Shown in pieces: positions 1 through 9,721 of a DNA stretch of 64,000 nucleotides; positions within the stretch are counted from its first letter, which is position 1; each line of letters starts with the position of its first letter. Location: assembly GCA_026390075.1 (NCBI GenBank), contig JAPLGP010000033.1:1-64000 (forward strand). The letters run 5' to 3'. The notes below the pieces were generated by a model. It searched no databases, was not told the DNA's origin, and saw only the letters and a program-made list of their open reading frames with translations. Source of the stretch: Campylobacterales bacterium (GTDB taxonomy: Bacteria > Campylobacterota > Campylobacteria > Campylobacterales > Sulfurimonadaceae). A program made the position numbers and the translations under genes.

Positions 1-82
1 ATCAGGAATCATCAATTCAGACATTTATAAGTTTGGAGCTAAATCTTCAAATAAAATAGTAGAAAAACAAGAGGTGGTTTAA
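1..82 (+). CDS. Possible 3' end of an unidentified gene (partial)
   Basis: The frame starting at base 2 is open for 26 codons and ends in TAA at 80-82. The tail, ending in Lys-Gln-Glu-Val-Val, is of protein-like composition. The rest of the gene lies outside the window, so no family can be named. It would converge on the maf gene. The 225 bases between them (83-307) hold only a weak hairpin with arms TGCCG/CGGCA near 273-291 and no gene I can support. The open stretch is short enough to be chance. Confidence 0.3.
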   Translation, partial: SGIINSDIYKFGAKSSNKIVEKQEVV

Positions 83-307
83 GTTTCAGAATGTAACTTT
101 TTTTTAATTTACCTGCCCAATTTTAGAGTTCGTTTGACAATGAGAGAGAGGAGATTGTTTTCGATTTCTATTATGGTCATGAATTATATGCCTTATGATG
201 ATTCTTTGTTATAAAAAAATTTATCTATTCTATCCAAATCTACATAAGAGTTTTAAGATTTTTTACGAAATTATGCCGTTGATATCGGCACAGTAGAGAG
301 TTATGAG

Positions 308-2278
308 TTAGCTTAGGTTGAGTACAACTTTTAGAGAATCTATATATTCGTTTATCATTCTCATAAGTGCTTTCGTAAACATTTCATTGATATCTTGTGC
401 GGTTTTATCCTCGTTTAAAAGCCCTTTCGTATTGAAAAAATCAAATATAAATGTGTACATAAATTTGCAATATTCTTGAAAAATAAGAGATAAATCATAT
501 GCAGTTGGTGAGGTATCGTTTGAGAGTTTATAAAAGATATTTACTAAAGAGTGTAAAAACTCATCACTTGTTTCAAAGTGATAAAATTGTTGTGAAATGA
601 TTACATTTTTTAACTCTAAAGCATAATTGAGCCTTTGATGAAGCACTGAAATTTCAAGTTCTGTTATTTCATTTGAACAATTTTTTGTAAAGATAGTTTT
701 TAACTCAGATGCTAAAATATTTTTATCAATCAGTTGCAATAAATTTGTCTCAACACTCTCTATATTTTTTGCAGTAGTGCTTAAAAATTTAGCTCCACTA
801 CTGAGATTATAAATATGTAAATCCTCTTTTTTAAACCATTGAGATGCTGCATTTATAGACTCTATGGAAAGTGCATATTCAGGTGTTGTATAAACTTGAG
901 GCTCAAAATTTCCATCAACTTTTATAACACTGTTTTTAAATTCCATCACATCATCATGTCTATTTGAATTTTCTAAATCAAGTGTCTGAACATACTCATG
1001 CCCTTCAGAGTGTGTTGCACCTGTTTGACTATCAAGTGCCAAATCAAGTCCAAGCAGATAAAGCTCTCTTACCCTAAGTCCAAGAAGCAAAAGGTAAGTA
1101 GTTGAACCTACACATGCAGCACTTAAATTGCCAATACCTTGCTTGTATGATGTTCCATTCTCATAAAAAAAGACATGCTCTTTATTGAGCATCTTTACAA
1201 TAGAATCAGGTGTTCTAGCAGATAAAAAGAAAATGGTTTGCTTCAAAAAATCCAATGATTTTAACTTTGTAAAATGTGTTGCACTTGTTTCAAATCCATC
1301 CATATGCGTAACGACATCTGGAATGATTCCCTCTTTTTCTATAGTATTTAAAACAGAAGACAGGGCTACAATAAAAAATCTTTCTTGATTGTTTTTTAGC
1401 CACTCCATGTTTTTTTTCAAAGATGGTCCTGCTGCTAGTAATAAAACAGGCTTGTTTGTCAAGGAGGTGTTTTCATAAGAGTCCAATATATTTAAAAAAT
1501 TGTATTTTTCACTCATAAATTTTAGAGGAGCTAAATATTGAGTGAGAATATCTTTGTAAAAAAATACATTTTGGCTTTGCGAAACAACTCTGACATGGAA
1601 CTCTTTAATTTTTTCTTCACTATGACTTAGCATGTGGAAAAATTTAATGTAATGATTGAGAAAAAAATTATTGTTTATAAATGCCTGAGCTGGGAAGACA
1701 AACTCCTCATTAGATTCAAAAACACTAAAAAAAAGTTGAGATTTTTTTGCTATCTCATAATATGGAGTGACAAATAAAGAGAGTTTAAAGAGTTCTAAAT
1801 CATCTTCAATTATAAAGTAATTTTGCGCTTTTATTTTTTCATGTACTTCATTTATATGCGTTCCAAGTCCTACGCCGAAAAAAACAAACTTGTTAATTCT
1901 TTTAAACTCTTGTTCTCTTGGCATGTGGGATTTTATATATTGAAGAGTTGAGGCTACATCAATCAAATAACCACTTTCATCCTCCAGCGGAAATATTTTA
2001 AAAGTTTCAAATACATTCTCATTTTTTTTAAAACTGATGCTTTTACTTACGGTTTTCGCATAAGCAAAACTGTCTGAGTTATAGAGTATTTTATTATTTA
2101 AGGATTCTATAACCTCAAAATAGTTTTCTTTATTTATAAGCTCATATCTGTTTTGATAGAGATTTTGCTCTATCGCAGATTCGAGTGCCGATAGTTTTTC
2201 AAAAACTTTTTTTTGGTTTTCTTCAAAATATAAAATATTTTGCTCAAATGTATGAACCATTTTCTCTTTAGTCAACAA
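308..2278 (-). CDS. Motility accessory factor (Maf) family, DUF115 flagellin glycosyltransferase candidate
   Basis: 656 residues. The central part has the DUF115/MptE-like hallmarks of Maf proteins: a glycine-rich stretch 'LLLAAGPSLKKN', then 'VVTHMDGF', and 'LLGLDLAL' followed by 'THSEGH'. Maf proteins of Campylobacter and relatives are thought to transfer pseudaminic or legionaminic acid to flagellin Ser/Thr in the cytoplasm. It is the last gene of the pse operon and overlaps the end of pseI by 11 bases, so it is probably translationally coupled. The downstream side shows no strong terminator. The family call is firm; the acceptor and donor sugar are inferred from the neighbours. Confidence 0.88.
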   Translation of the reverse strand: MLTKEKMVHTFEQNILYFEENQKKVFEKLSALESAIEQNLYQNRYELINKENYFEVIESLNNKILYNSDSFAYAKTVSKSISFKKNENVFETFKIFPLEDESGYLIDVASTLQYIKSHMPREQEFKRINKFVFFGVGLGTHINEVHEKIKAQNYFIIEDDLELFKLSLFVTPYYEIAKKSQLFFSVFESNEEFVFPAQAFINNNFFLNHYIKFFHMLSHSEEKIKEFHVRVVSQSQNVFFYKDILTQYLAPLKFMSEKYNFLNILDSYENTSLTNKPVLLLAAGPSLKKNMEWLKNNQERFFIVALSSVLNTIEKEGIIPDVVTHMDGFETSATHFTKLKSLDFLKQTIFFLSARTPDSIVKMLNKEHVFFYENGTSYKQGIGNLSAACVGSTTYLLLLGLRVRELYLLGLDLALDSQTGATHSEGHEYVQTLDLENSNRHDDVMEFKNSVIKVDGNFEPQVYTTPEYALSIESINAASQWFKKEDLHIYNLSSGAKFLSTTAKNIESVETNLLQLIDKNILASELKTIFTKNCSNEITELEISVLHQRLNYALELKNVIISQQFYHFETSDEFLHSLVNIFYKLSNDTSPTAYDLSLIFQEYCKFMYTFIFDFFNTKGLLNEDKTAQDINEMFTKALMRMINEYIDSLKVVLNLS

Positions 2279-3308
2279 TGTGTTCCCACTTTAATGCGGT
2301 TGCAAATTCAACATCTTGTGAAAATTTTTTCCCTAAGATTTGATGAAAATATTTTGGATGAAGCCCGTATGCTGGTCGTACACTTTTGATATTTTCTTCA
2401 CTAATAACATCGCCTTTTTTGACATCCCGAGAGATATATAAACTTCTGCTAAAGCGTCTTGAATGCTTAAGTTTTTGATTCATCGAATAGTCAACCTTGC
2501 CAAGCAGTTTTTCAACATCTCGGATAGCATGAATCATTTGTGAGAACTCATTTTTGTCCAAAGAAAAATCTGCATCTGCGCCCCCAATTGTCTTGTCAAG
2601 GATGAAATGTTTTTCTATCACTTTAGCCCCAAGTGTGACCGCTGCAATGGGTGCAACAATTCCTAAAGTATGATCTGAAAAACCGCTGATAACTCCAAAA
2701 GTTTGAGCAAGGTTAGGAATTGTTTTAAGGTTCGCATCTTCAAGGGGCGCGGGATAAGCACTTGTACATTTTAAGAGAATAATTTTATCATTGCCTTGAC
2801 TATGGCAAATATCCACAGCATCTTGAATCTCCTCAATCATCGCTATTCCTGTTGAGATGATGATAGGTTTTTGTTTGGATGCGGCGTATCGAATGAGTTC
2901 ATAATCAGTAATTTCAAAAGAGGCAATCTTGTAAGCGATTGGATTAAATTGTTCTAAAAAATCAATTGCACTTTTGTCAAAAGGGGTTGAGAAGATATCT
3001 ATTCCAAGCTCTTTCGCATACTCAAAAAGCTCTTTATGCCACTCCCAGGGTGTGTAAGCTTCTTTATAAAGTTCATAGAGACTTTTGTCATCCCAGAGCG
3101 TTCCACCTTTTATGATAAAATCCTCTTTTGTGGAGTTTAAAGTCAGTGTGTCGGCTGTATAAGTTTGAAGTTTAATAGCGTTCGCTCCAATTTCATACGC
3201 GGCTTTTATGCTCTCTTTTGCATTTTGGAGTGAACCGTTATGATTTGCACTTAGTTCAGCAATGATATATGTACCATCTTTTTCTAAATCAAAATTACCT
3301 ATTTTCAT
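2268..3308 (-). CDS. pseI: Pseudaminic acid synthase PseI (NeuB family)
   Basis: 346 residues from the ATG at 3308. A GTG four codons upstream is also open, but the ribosome-binding stretch GGAAG lies between the two, which favours the ATG. The N-terminal TIM barrel shows 'IIAELSANHNGS', 'AIKLQTYTADT', 'FSTPFD' and 'IEKHFILD'. The last ~70 residues form the SAF (antifreeze-like) domain of NeuB enzymes. PseI condenses phosphoenolpyruvate with the 6-deoxy diacetamido altrose released by PseG to give pseudaminic acid. Placement beside pseF and pseG distinguishes it from sialic or legionaminic acid synthases. It overlaps the wbqC-like gene. Confidence 0.92.
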   Translation of the reverse strand: MKIGNFDLEKDGTYIIAELSANHNGSLQNAKESIKAAYEIGANAIKLQTYTADTLTLNSTKEDFIIKGGTLWDDKSLYELYKEAYTPWEWHKELFEYAKELGIDIFSTPFDKSAIDFLEQFNPIAYKIASFEITDYELIRYAASKQKPIIISTGIAMIEEIQDAVDICHSQGNDKIILLKCTSAYPAPLEDANLKTIPNLAQTFGVISGFSDHTLGIVAPIAAVTLGAKVIEKHFILDKTIGGADADFSLDKNEFSQMIHAIRDVEKLLGKVDYSMNQKLKHSRRFSRSLYISRDVKKGDVISEENIKSVRPAYGLHPKYFHQILGKKFSQDVEFATALKWEHIVD

Positions 3309-4017
3309 ATTTTCTTCCACTTTTAATAATCTCTAAACTTTTCTCAAACCCTTCATTATACAACAAATCAAAAATTCCAATAAAGGGAATAAACTGACTT
3401 CCTAACTGGTTGTATGTTGGGTGCTGATAGCTTTGATAGGCTATATCGACCCCATCATCTGAAAACTTTTGCATAAGAGGTTCAAGGTAATCTTTCGCGC
3501 TAGATGGTGACACATAACTGTTTGTTTGAAAAAATTTGCACACATCTAAAACTAAATCGCCTTTTTTACTCATTTGCTGGTAAGGAGTTTGTGAAAGTAG
3601 AATTATTTTTGTATTTATCCCAATTTTGAGTGCTATTTTTTGGATAATGTTACAATTATATTCACTTAAATAGGGTGTTTCAAAAAAAAGAAGTTCATAA
3701 AGAAAGGGATGCACTTGTGTAAAAAAACTACTTTTTTTATAATTTTGTTCAAGAGTTTTGATGAGTTTTGTTTTAAAATCATATTTTCTAAAATCTAGCA
3801 AAGCATCTTTGATAAGGAGTTCACTTTTAGAACTACTTTTTTGAATCGGTAGAGAAAAAAGATACTCTTTTTCGGAAATTTTGAGTTTATTTCTTGTTTG
3901 CCAACTCTGTTGATTGAGCTGGACTGTATCTAAAAATACAAAAGTATCAACATAATCAATCAAATCAAAATACCCTATCCAAGGGTTAAAAGTAGGTTGC
4001 ATCAGGGCTAACTTCAA
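3295..4017 (-). CDS. WbqC-like family protein
   Basis: 240 residues. The start 'MKLALMQPTFNPWIGYFDLI' and the following 'DTVQLNQQSWQTRNKLK' are typical of the WbqC-like family found in O-antigen and flagellar sugar clusters. Its biochemical function is not established, although it is suspected to take part in modified nonulosonic or amino-sugar decoration. It starts within the ATGA-type overlap with the methyltransferase stop and overlaps pseI at its 3' end. It therefore belongs to the same transcript and probably modifies the same glycan. Confidence 0.8.
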   Translation of the reverse strand: MKLALMQPTFNPWIGYFDLIDYVDTFVFLDTVQLNQQSWQTRNKLKISEKEYLFSLPIQKSSSKSELLIKDALLDFRKYDFKTKLIKTLEQNYKKSSFFTQVHPFLYELLFFETPYLSEYNCNIIQKIALKIGINTKIILLSQTPYQQMSKKGDLVLDVCKFFQTNSYVSPSSAKDYLEPLMQKFSDDGVDIAYQSYQHPTYNQLGSQFIPFIGIFDLLYNEGFEKSLEIIKSGRKYENR

Positions 4018-4685
4018 TTGATTTTACCCCAAAGGATAAGGTCGGAGTTTAAGATAATTTGTCCATCTTGAAGGTTTTGCTGGTCTGACTCAAAAACGGA
4101 GTAATCTTGAAGATTAAGTAATTCTTTTAAAATCTCTACAATTTCAAGTGAATTATAAAAAGTAATCTGTGCATTATCTTCCCCCGTGAGACTATTTTTA
4201 GGCATTTGATAACAGTTAAAGCCAAGTTTTTCACCTCTGCCAAAGCGAAAATCTTTTGGAGTTCTTAGGCGTATGTAGAGCATTGCACTCTTTTTAATAA
4301 GTTTGTTTGCTACGATATCTTGTAAAAATATTTTCAAATCATCCTTTGAAATATAGTAAATTATTGAGGGCAATAAAAGAACATCTGCGAGGAGATTGTG
4401 ATGAGATTTTACAAATTCTCGCATATCATCTTGATAAAATTCGTACTTAGTTTGACTCTTCATCTGCTCAAAATTTGAATTTGCATAACTTATAAGAGTA
4501 GAATCAAAATCTACTCCTATGACCTCGTTGTCATATTCGTAAGGGAGCATCAAATTACTTGCATTGCCACAGCCAAACTCTAAAAATTTCAGAGAGCTTT
4601 TTTTCTCAAGTGAGTTTTTGAAAAAAAATTTTGTAAAATACTCATCTGGAAATTTTAAACCTTTTATATCCTTGATTGAAATCAT
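4014..4685 (-). CDS. Class I SAM-dependent methyltransferase in the pse operon
   Basis: 223 residues. SAM-binding motif I 'FLEFGCGNASNL' and acidic motif 'VIGVDFDSTLI' lie in the first third, with a Rossmann-fold pattern after them. The start overlaps the pseG stop by 4 bases and the stop overlaps wbqC by 4. Position suggests it methylates a pseudaminic acid derivative or precursor, but the substrate cannot be read from sequence. No PseH-type GNAT acetyltransferase is seen in the operon, and this gene occupies the place next to pseG where one might be expected. It is not itself an acetyltransferase. Confidence 0.8.
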   Translation of the reverse strand: MISIKDIKGLKFPDEYFTKFFFKNSLEKKSSLKFLEFGCGNASNLMLPYEYDNEVIGVDFDSTLISYANSNFEQMKSQTKYEFYQDDMREFVKSHHNLLADVLLLPSIIYYISKDDLKIFLQDIVANKLIKKSAMLYIRLRTPKDFRFGRGEKLGFNCYQMPKNSLTGEDNAQITFYNSLEIVEILKELLNLQDYSVFESDQQNLQDGQIILNSDLILWGKIN

Positions 4686-5596
4686 CTGTTTATCCTTTTT
4701 TGTAACTTGATTTTGAGTGTTTTTGCATTGAATCTTTTTTGTATGAAATATCGTTTATGTTTTAAATACTGCGCCATATATACTTGATTTGAAGCTATTT
4801 GAACTGCTATAAAATCAAGCTTCATAAACACAGCCTCATTTGCACTCACGCTTGGAGTAATGATACCTAGATTTGCCTCAGCCATCAGTTGTGCCATTTT
4901 GGTGGTGTTGATATGAAGTGCAACCCATTTTTTATTTTTTGCATAATTTTGGAGTTTTTTTAGGTTCTTATTTGCAGTTGTTGTGACAAGATTTACTTCT
5001 ATATTTTTAAATTTCTTGAGTATCTCCAATAATTTTATATTAAGATTGGTGTTATCCGTTCCACCCATGGCAATAAGAATTTTATATTTTAAATGTCTAT
5101 TTTTATATTTTATAGCTTTTTTTTCTTCATGAAATTCATCTCTCAAAAGTGTATAATTACTTCCACAGCGAAGTTCACAAGAACTTGGAACTAAATTTTT
5201 ATAGCGTTTAGGATTTGCACATATGTTATGATTTAAAAGTATGTCGCAATTATGTTTTTCGTAAGTGTCATCAAAGACTAAAATCTTTACATCAACATTT
5301 TTTTTTATAAAGTTTTCAAACGCATAGTCAATGCCGTAATGGTCAATTACCAACATATCCACATGCCGAGTATTTATAATTTCTAAAAGTTCTTCTTTCG
5401 CATTCGAATTTAAATTTATTAGTTCATATCCTGCTTCGATTATTTTATGATTTATATTTCCGAGAAGTGCTTGCGTTGCAAAAAGAATCTTGGCATGTGG
5501 ATATTGTTCTTGCAATTGTGATGCTAAAACCAAATCACGCATAATGTGACCTGTTCCTAGAGTGCTTGAAGAATCTGCACGGATTAAAATATTCAT
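4682..5596 (-). CDS. pseG: UDP-2,4-diacetamido-2,4,6-trideoxy-beta-L-altropyranose hydrolase PseG
   Basis: 304 residues. The N terminus 'RADSSSTLGTGHIMRD' carries the family's conserved GxGHxxR motif with His17, the catalytic base known from Campylobacter PseG. Later 'ILIAMGGTDNTNLN' and 'GIITPSVSANEAVFM' match the MurG-like C-terminal UDP-binding half. PseG removes UDP to release the free sugar used by PseI. It is unusually Lys/Asn/Ile rich at the C terminus. It overlaps pseF by 4 bases. Two copies of the GGCATGTGG motif lie inside the gene. Confidence 0.92.
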   Translation of the reverse strand: MNILIRADSSSTLGTGHIMRDLVLASQLQEQYPHAKILFATQALLGNINHKIIEAGYELINLNSNAKEELLEIINTRHVDMLVIDHYGIDYAFENFIKKNVDVKILVFDDTYEKHNCDILLNHNICANPKRYKNLVPSSCELRCGSNYTLLRDEFHEEKKAIKYKNRHLKYKILIAMGGTDNTNLNIKLLEILKKFKNIEVNLVTTTANKNLKKLQNYAKNKKWVALHINTTKMAQLMAEANLGIITPSVSANEAVFMKLDFIAVQIASNQVYMAQYLKHKRYFIQKRFNAKTLKIKLQKRINR

Positions 5597-6285
5597 TTTA
5601 AGTTTTGCACCGCTTCATACATCAATTCAGCTCTTGTCCAATCTTCAAGCGTGTCTATATCTTGGACTAAATAACGAGGCAATACAATAGGTATGCTCTC
5701 TTTACCAAACATAATATCTGAACTTTGCCCTATTTTACTCCAATAAAATTGTCCTGCATCTTGATACGCCTCTTCTAAATCTTGACTTCTTGTGTTGTAA
5801 TATTGTGGAGTGAACATCTCACATCTTCCATTTTCATTCACTTTAAAAGTTCTTTGTATTGGAAAAGGCATAGTTGTCGCAGAAAAAGTGTTGATGGCAT
5901 TTGAGTTTTTTAATGTCTCAAAGCCTTCTATTAAATATTTTTTATCTAAAAAAGGAGCAGTTGCGTAGATTGTGCAAACATACTCATAACTTTCATTATT
6001 TTCTTCTAGCCATTTTAGGGCATGTACTATTACCTCATCACTGCTTGTAAAATCATCCGACAACTCTTTTGGTCGCATAAATGGAACTTCTGCCCCATAT
6101 TTTCGTGCGATATCTGCTATCTCTTCATCATCCGTTGAGACAATCACTTTTTCAAAAAGTTCACTTTTGAGAGCAACTTCAATAGAATACGCAATAAGCG
6201 GTTTTCCAAAAAAATCTTTTATATTTTTTCGTGGAATCCGTTTGCTTCCGCCTCTGGCTGGAATAATCGCTACTGCCTTAGCCAT
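5593..6285 (-). CDS. pseF: Pseudaminic acid cytidylyltransferase PseF
   Basis: 230 residues. The nucleotide-binding signature 'IIPARGGSKRIPRKNIK' at the N terminus and 'TDDEEIADIA' are characteristic of CMP-nonulosonate synthetases. PseF activates pseudaminic acid with CTP for transfer by Maf. Length is normal for the family. The start overlaps the stop of the upstream glycosyltransferase gene by 8 bases, so coupling is likely. Identification as PseF rather than NeuA/PtmB rests on its place between pseB/pseC and pseG/pseI. Confidence 0.92.
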   Translation of the reverse strand: MAKAVAIIPARGGSKRIPRKNIKDFFGKPLIAYSIEVALKSELFEKVIVSTDDEEIADIARKYGAEVPFMRPKELSDDFTSSDEVIVHALKWLEENNESYEYVCTIYATAPFLDKKYLIEGFETLKNSNAINTFSATTMPFPIQRTFKVNENGRCEMFTPQYYNTRSQDLEEAYQDAGQFYWSKIGQSSDIMFGKESIPIVLPRYLVQDIDTLEDWTRAELMYEAVQNLK

Positions 6286-7429
6286 GTTTTATCCTTTGTA
6301 CAACTTCTTCGAGTACACCACTCCAATCATGCGGTTTGCTTTGGCGAATGAGTGTGAAATTTTTGTACCAGTTGCTCTGCTCCTCTACTAATCCCCATCG
6401 CCAATCTGGATGGTACTTCAAAAGTGCAAAACTTTTTTTGCCTAATGCTCCTGCGAGATGCAAAAAGGAGGTGTCAATACTGACAATCACATCCATACTC
6501 TCAATCATAAGTGCTGTGTCATAAAAATCTTTGATTTGGCTTCCCAAGTTTGTAATACCTTGTTTTTTTAAAAGAATATCATCCGCTTCACTTCGCTCGT
6601 ACTGGAGACAATAGAGTTTAACATCTGGAATTTGTTCAAGATACTCTAGCATCAAAGAGAGTTCAATGGAGCGATTTTTTACCGCATCAACCCCTTGCGA
6701 ACCTTGATAGTTAAATCCGATTTTTAGTACATCACTTTTGTTCAAGTCATGTTTTATGCGAAAATTTTGCAAATCTTGTGCATCGACATGCAGATATTTT
6801 TCGCCAAAAGGGATAGTCTCATAAGTCGTGCCAAAGAGATAAGGTGCTTCTAAAAGTGGAGTGTTGTAATCAAAAGTGATATTGCTTTGTGGGGTGATAA
6901 ATGTAACATTAGAATAACTCAGTGCAAAAAGTTTGTGCATCGACTCAGGTACATACACCAAAAGTTTTGCTCCCGTCTCTTCAAAGTGAGGAAGATAACG
7001 AATGAAATTTATAGTATCTCCAAAGCCTTGTTCATGGCTGATATAGAGTGTTTTTCCTCTTAAATCTTCATTGCCTTGGAGTTGTGTTGGCGGATAAGCT
7101 ACTCCACCGAGTTTGTTGCCACGAATGTGTTCATGGTGACGCGTACGGTAGTAAACAAACCCCTCTGCATACTTTTTTTGCAAAAGCAGTAAGTGTGCAT
7201 AGTTGTAAATCGCTTGAATGTAGTTTGAATCTACTTGATTGGCGGCGAGATAACACTCCGCTGCTTCATTTAAAAGATTTTGAACAAAAAAACAAGTGCC
7301 AAGATTTGTGTATGCTACTGCATTAGAAGGATTTAACTCTAAGACCTGAAGATAACTCTCTCTTGCATTTGCATAATCCTCATCCTTGTAATAGTGTGTT
7401 GCAAGAACAAGTAGCTCTTGTGCATCCAT
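6278..7429 (-). CDS. TPR-containing glycosyltransferase-like protein
   Basis: 383 residues. The first ~100 residues are two to three tetratricopeptide repeats ('YTNLGTCFFVQNLLNEAAECYLAA'). The rest resembles the ADP-heptose (GT9)/Spy-like GT-B fold, with 'YISHEQGFGDTINFIRYLP' and 'VSIDTSFLHLAGALGKKSFAL'. Such TPR-GT proteins are common in flagellar glycosylation islands. It may add a sugar or help present flagellin to Maf. It lies between pseC and pseF with overlapping ends (1 and 8 bases). Function is inferred from fold and context only. Confidence 0.75.
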   Translation of the reverse strand: MDAQELLVLATHYYKDEDYANARESYLQVLELNPSNAVAYTNLGTCFFVQNLLNEAAECYLAANQVDSNYIQAIYNYAHLLLLQKKYAEGFVYYRTRHHEHIRGNKLGGVAYPPTQLQGNEDLRGKTLYISHEQGFGDTINFIRYLPHFEETGAKLLVYVPESMHKLFALSYSNVTFITPQSNITFDYNTPLLEAPYLFGTTYETIPFGEKYLHVDAQDLQNFRIKHDLNKSDVLKIGFNYQGSQGVDAVKNRSIELSLMLEYLEQIPDVKLYCLQYERSEADDILLKKQGITNLGSQIKDFYDTALMIESMDVIVSIDTSFLHLAGALGKKSFALLKYHPDWRWGLVEEQSNWYKNFTLIRQSKPHDWSGVLEEVVQRIKHG

Positions 7430-8562
7430 CAGAAACTACACTCTTTTTGTGCATATTTTTTTATGATACTCAAGAGAGTGTTTGCAACATATTTTGCATC
7501 ATCTAGGCTCATTTGTTGATGGCATGGGATAGATATTTCTGAGAGATAAAAATTATTTGCAACAGAGAGTGAAACTGCACCAAACCTTTCTTTATAAAAA
7601 CTGTTTTGATAGATTGGCTTGTAATGAACTTGCACACCAAGTTTCTGTGCTTGTAAATCTTTAAAAATATCTTCTTTGAAGCAGTGCAACTCTGGATTTA
7701 GAAGAATCGGGTAAAGATGTCTTGAAGAGATGTTGGCATGTGGAATTTTTTGAGTTAAAAATAATTTCTCATTTTGAAATCTTTCATCATAATAAAATGC
7801 TATCTCATTTCTTCGTTTTATGAAACTATCCAATTTTTTCATTTGGGTTACACCCAGAGAAGCTGCTATTTCTGTCATTCTGAAGTTATGCCCAAGGCTA
7901 ATCATATCCGAGTTCCAGAGCTCTTTTTTAACCATTCCGTGTGAGCGAAAAAGCCTTAGCTTCGCAGCATACTCATCATTGTCTGTAACAACTGCTCCAC
8001 CTTCGCCAGTTGTGATAGGTTTTATTGCATGAAAACTAAAGATTGTCATGTCGGCAAATGAGCCTATTTTTTTTTCATCCACACTTGAGCCAAGTGCATG
8101 CGAAGCATCTTGAATCAAAAGGAGATTATGCTTTTTTGCTATAAATTTGATTGTTTCTATTTCAATAGGTTTTCCTGCAAAATCAACAGCAACAATAGCT
8201 TTTGTTTTTGGAGTTATAAGTTTCTCAATCAACGCTTCATCTATGTTTCCATCCGCTTTTACATCGCACCAAACAGGTTTTGCACCTAAGGCTACAAACA
8301 TATTAGAAGTGGCTACAAAACTTATTGGGGTTGTAATGATTTCATCACCTTCGTCTATTCCACATGCCGAGTATGCACCAAAAAGAGCTGAAGTTGCGGA
8401 GTTAAATACAATGGCATGTTTAGCACCAGTATAGTCACATAGAGCTTTTTCAAACTCTTCTACTTTTTTACCCTGCGTTAAAAAAGGACTTTTTAAAACT
8501 TCTAAAACTCCTTGTATATCATCATCTTCTATACACTGAGTTGAATAATCAAATTTAGCCAT
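7429..8562 (-). CDS. pseC: UDP-4-amino-4,6-dideoxy-N-acetyl-beta-L-altrosamine transaminase PseC
   Basis: 377 residues of a DegT/DnrJ/EryC1 aminotransferase. The PLP lysine is Lys181 in 'FSFHAIKPITTGEGG', with 'QDASHALGS' upstream. It aminates the 4-keto product of PseB using glutamate. Length and motifs match PseC of Helicobacter and Campylobacter. It begins directly after pseB with no gap and shares its last base with the next gene's first, consistent with one transcript. Two GGCATGTGG motif copies fall inside, one in each orientation. Confidence 0.92.
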   Translation of the reverse strand: MAKFDYSTQCIEDDDIQGVLEVLKSPFLTQGKKVEEFEKALCDYTGAKHAIVFNSATSALFGAYSACGIDEGDEIITTPISFVATSNMFVALGAKPVWCDVKADGNIDEALIEKLITPKTKAIVAVDFAGKPIEIETIKFIAKKHNLLLIQDASHALGSSVDEKKIGSFADMTIFSFHAIKPITTGEGGAVVTDNDEYAAKLRLFRSHGMVKKELWNSDMISLGHNFRMTEIAASLGVTQMKKLDSFIKRRNEIAFYYDERFQNEKLFLTQKIPHANISSRHLYPILLNPELHCFKEDIFKDLQAQKLGVQVHYKPIYQNSFYKERFGAVSLSVANNFYLSEISIPCHQQMSLDDAKYVANTLLSIIKKYAQKECSF

Positions 8563-9585
<1,023 letters not shown>

Positions 9586-9631
9586 TTATTATTTTAGTAA
9601 TAATAGCAAAAATAGTACCATTAAATTTTTA

Positions 9632-9668
9632 TTGCATAGGATAAATAAATTATATAATTAGTCGATTT
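9632..9668 (+). promoter_or_regulatory. Candidate fliD promoter region
   Basis: Two overlapping candidates lie upstream of fliD. A sigma70-like pair has TTGCAT at 9632-9637 and TATAAT at 9653-9658. A flagellar sigma28-like -10 (CGATTT, 9663-9668) is preceded by an A/T-rich TAAATAAA at 9642. Late flagellar genes of Campylobacterota commonly use FliA, so the second is attractive. No sigma54 GG-N10-GC element is apparent. This is pattern matching only. Confidence 0.4.
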
Positions 9669-9721
9669 ACTACTTAAGAAAAAATGATAATAATGAAAGA
9701 TTATTGACAAAAGGATTCACG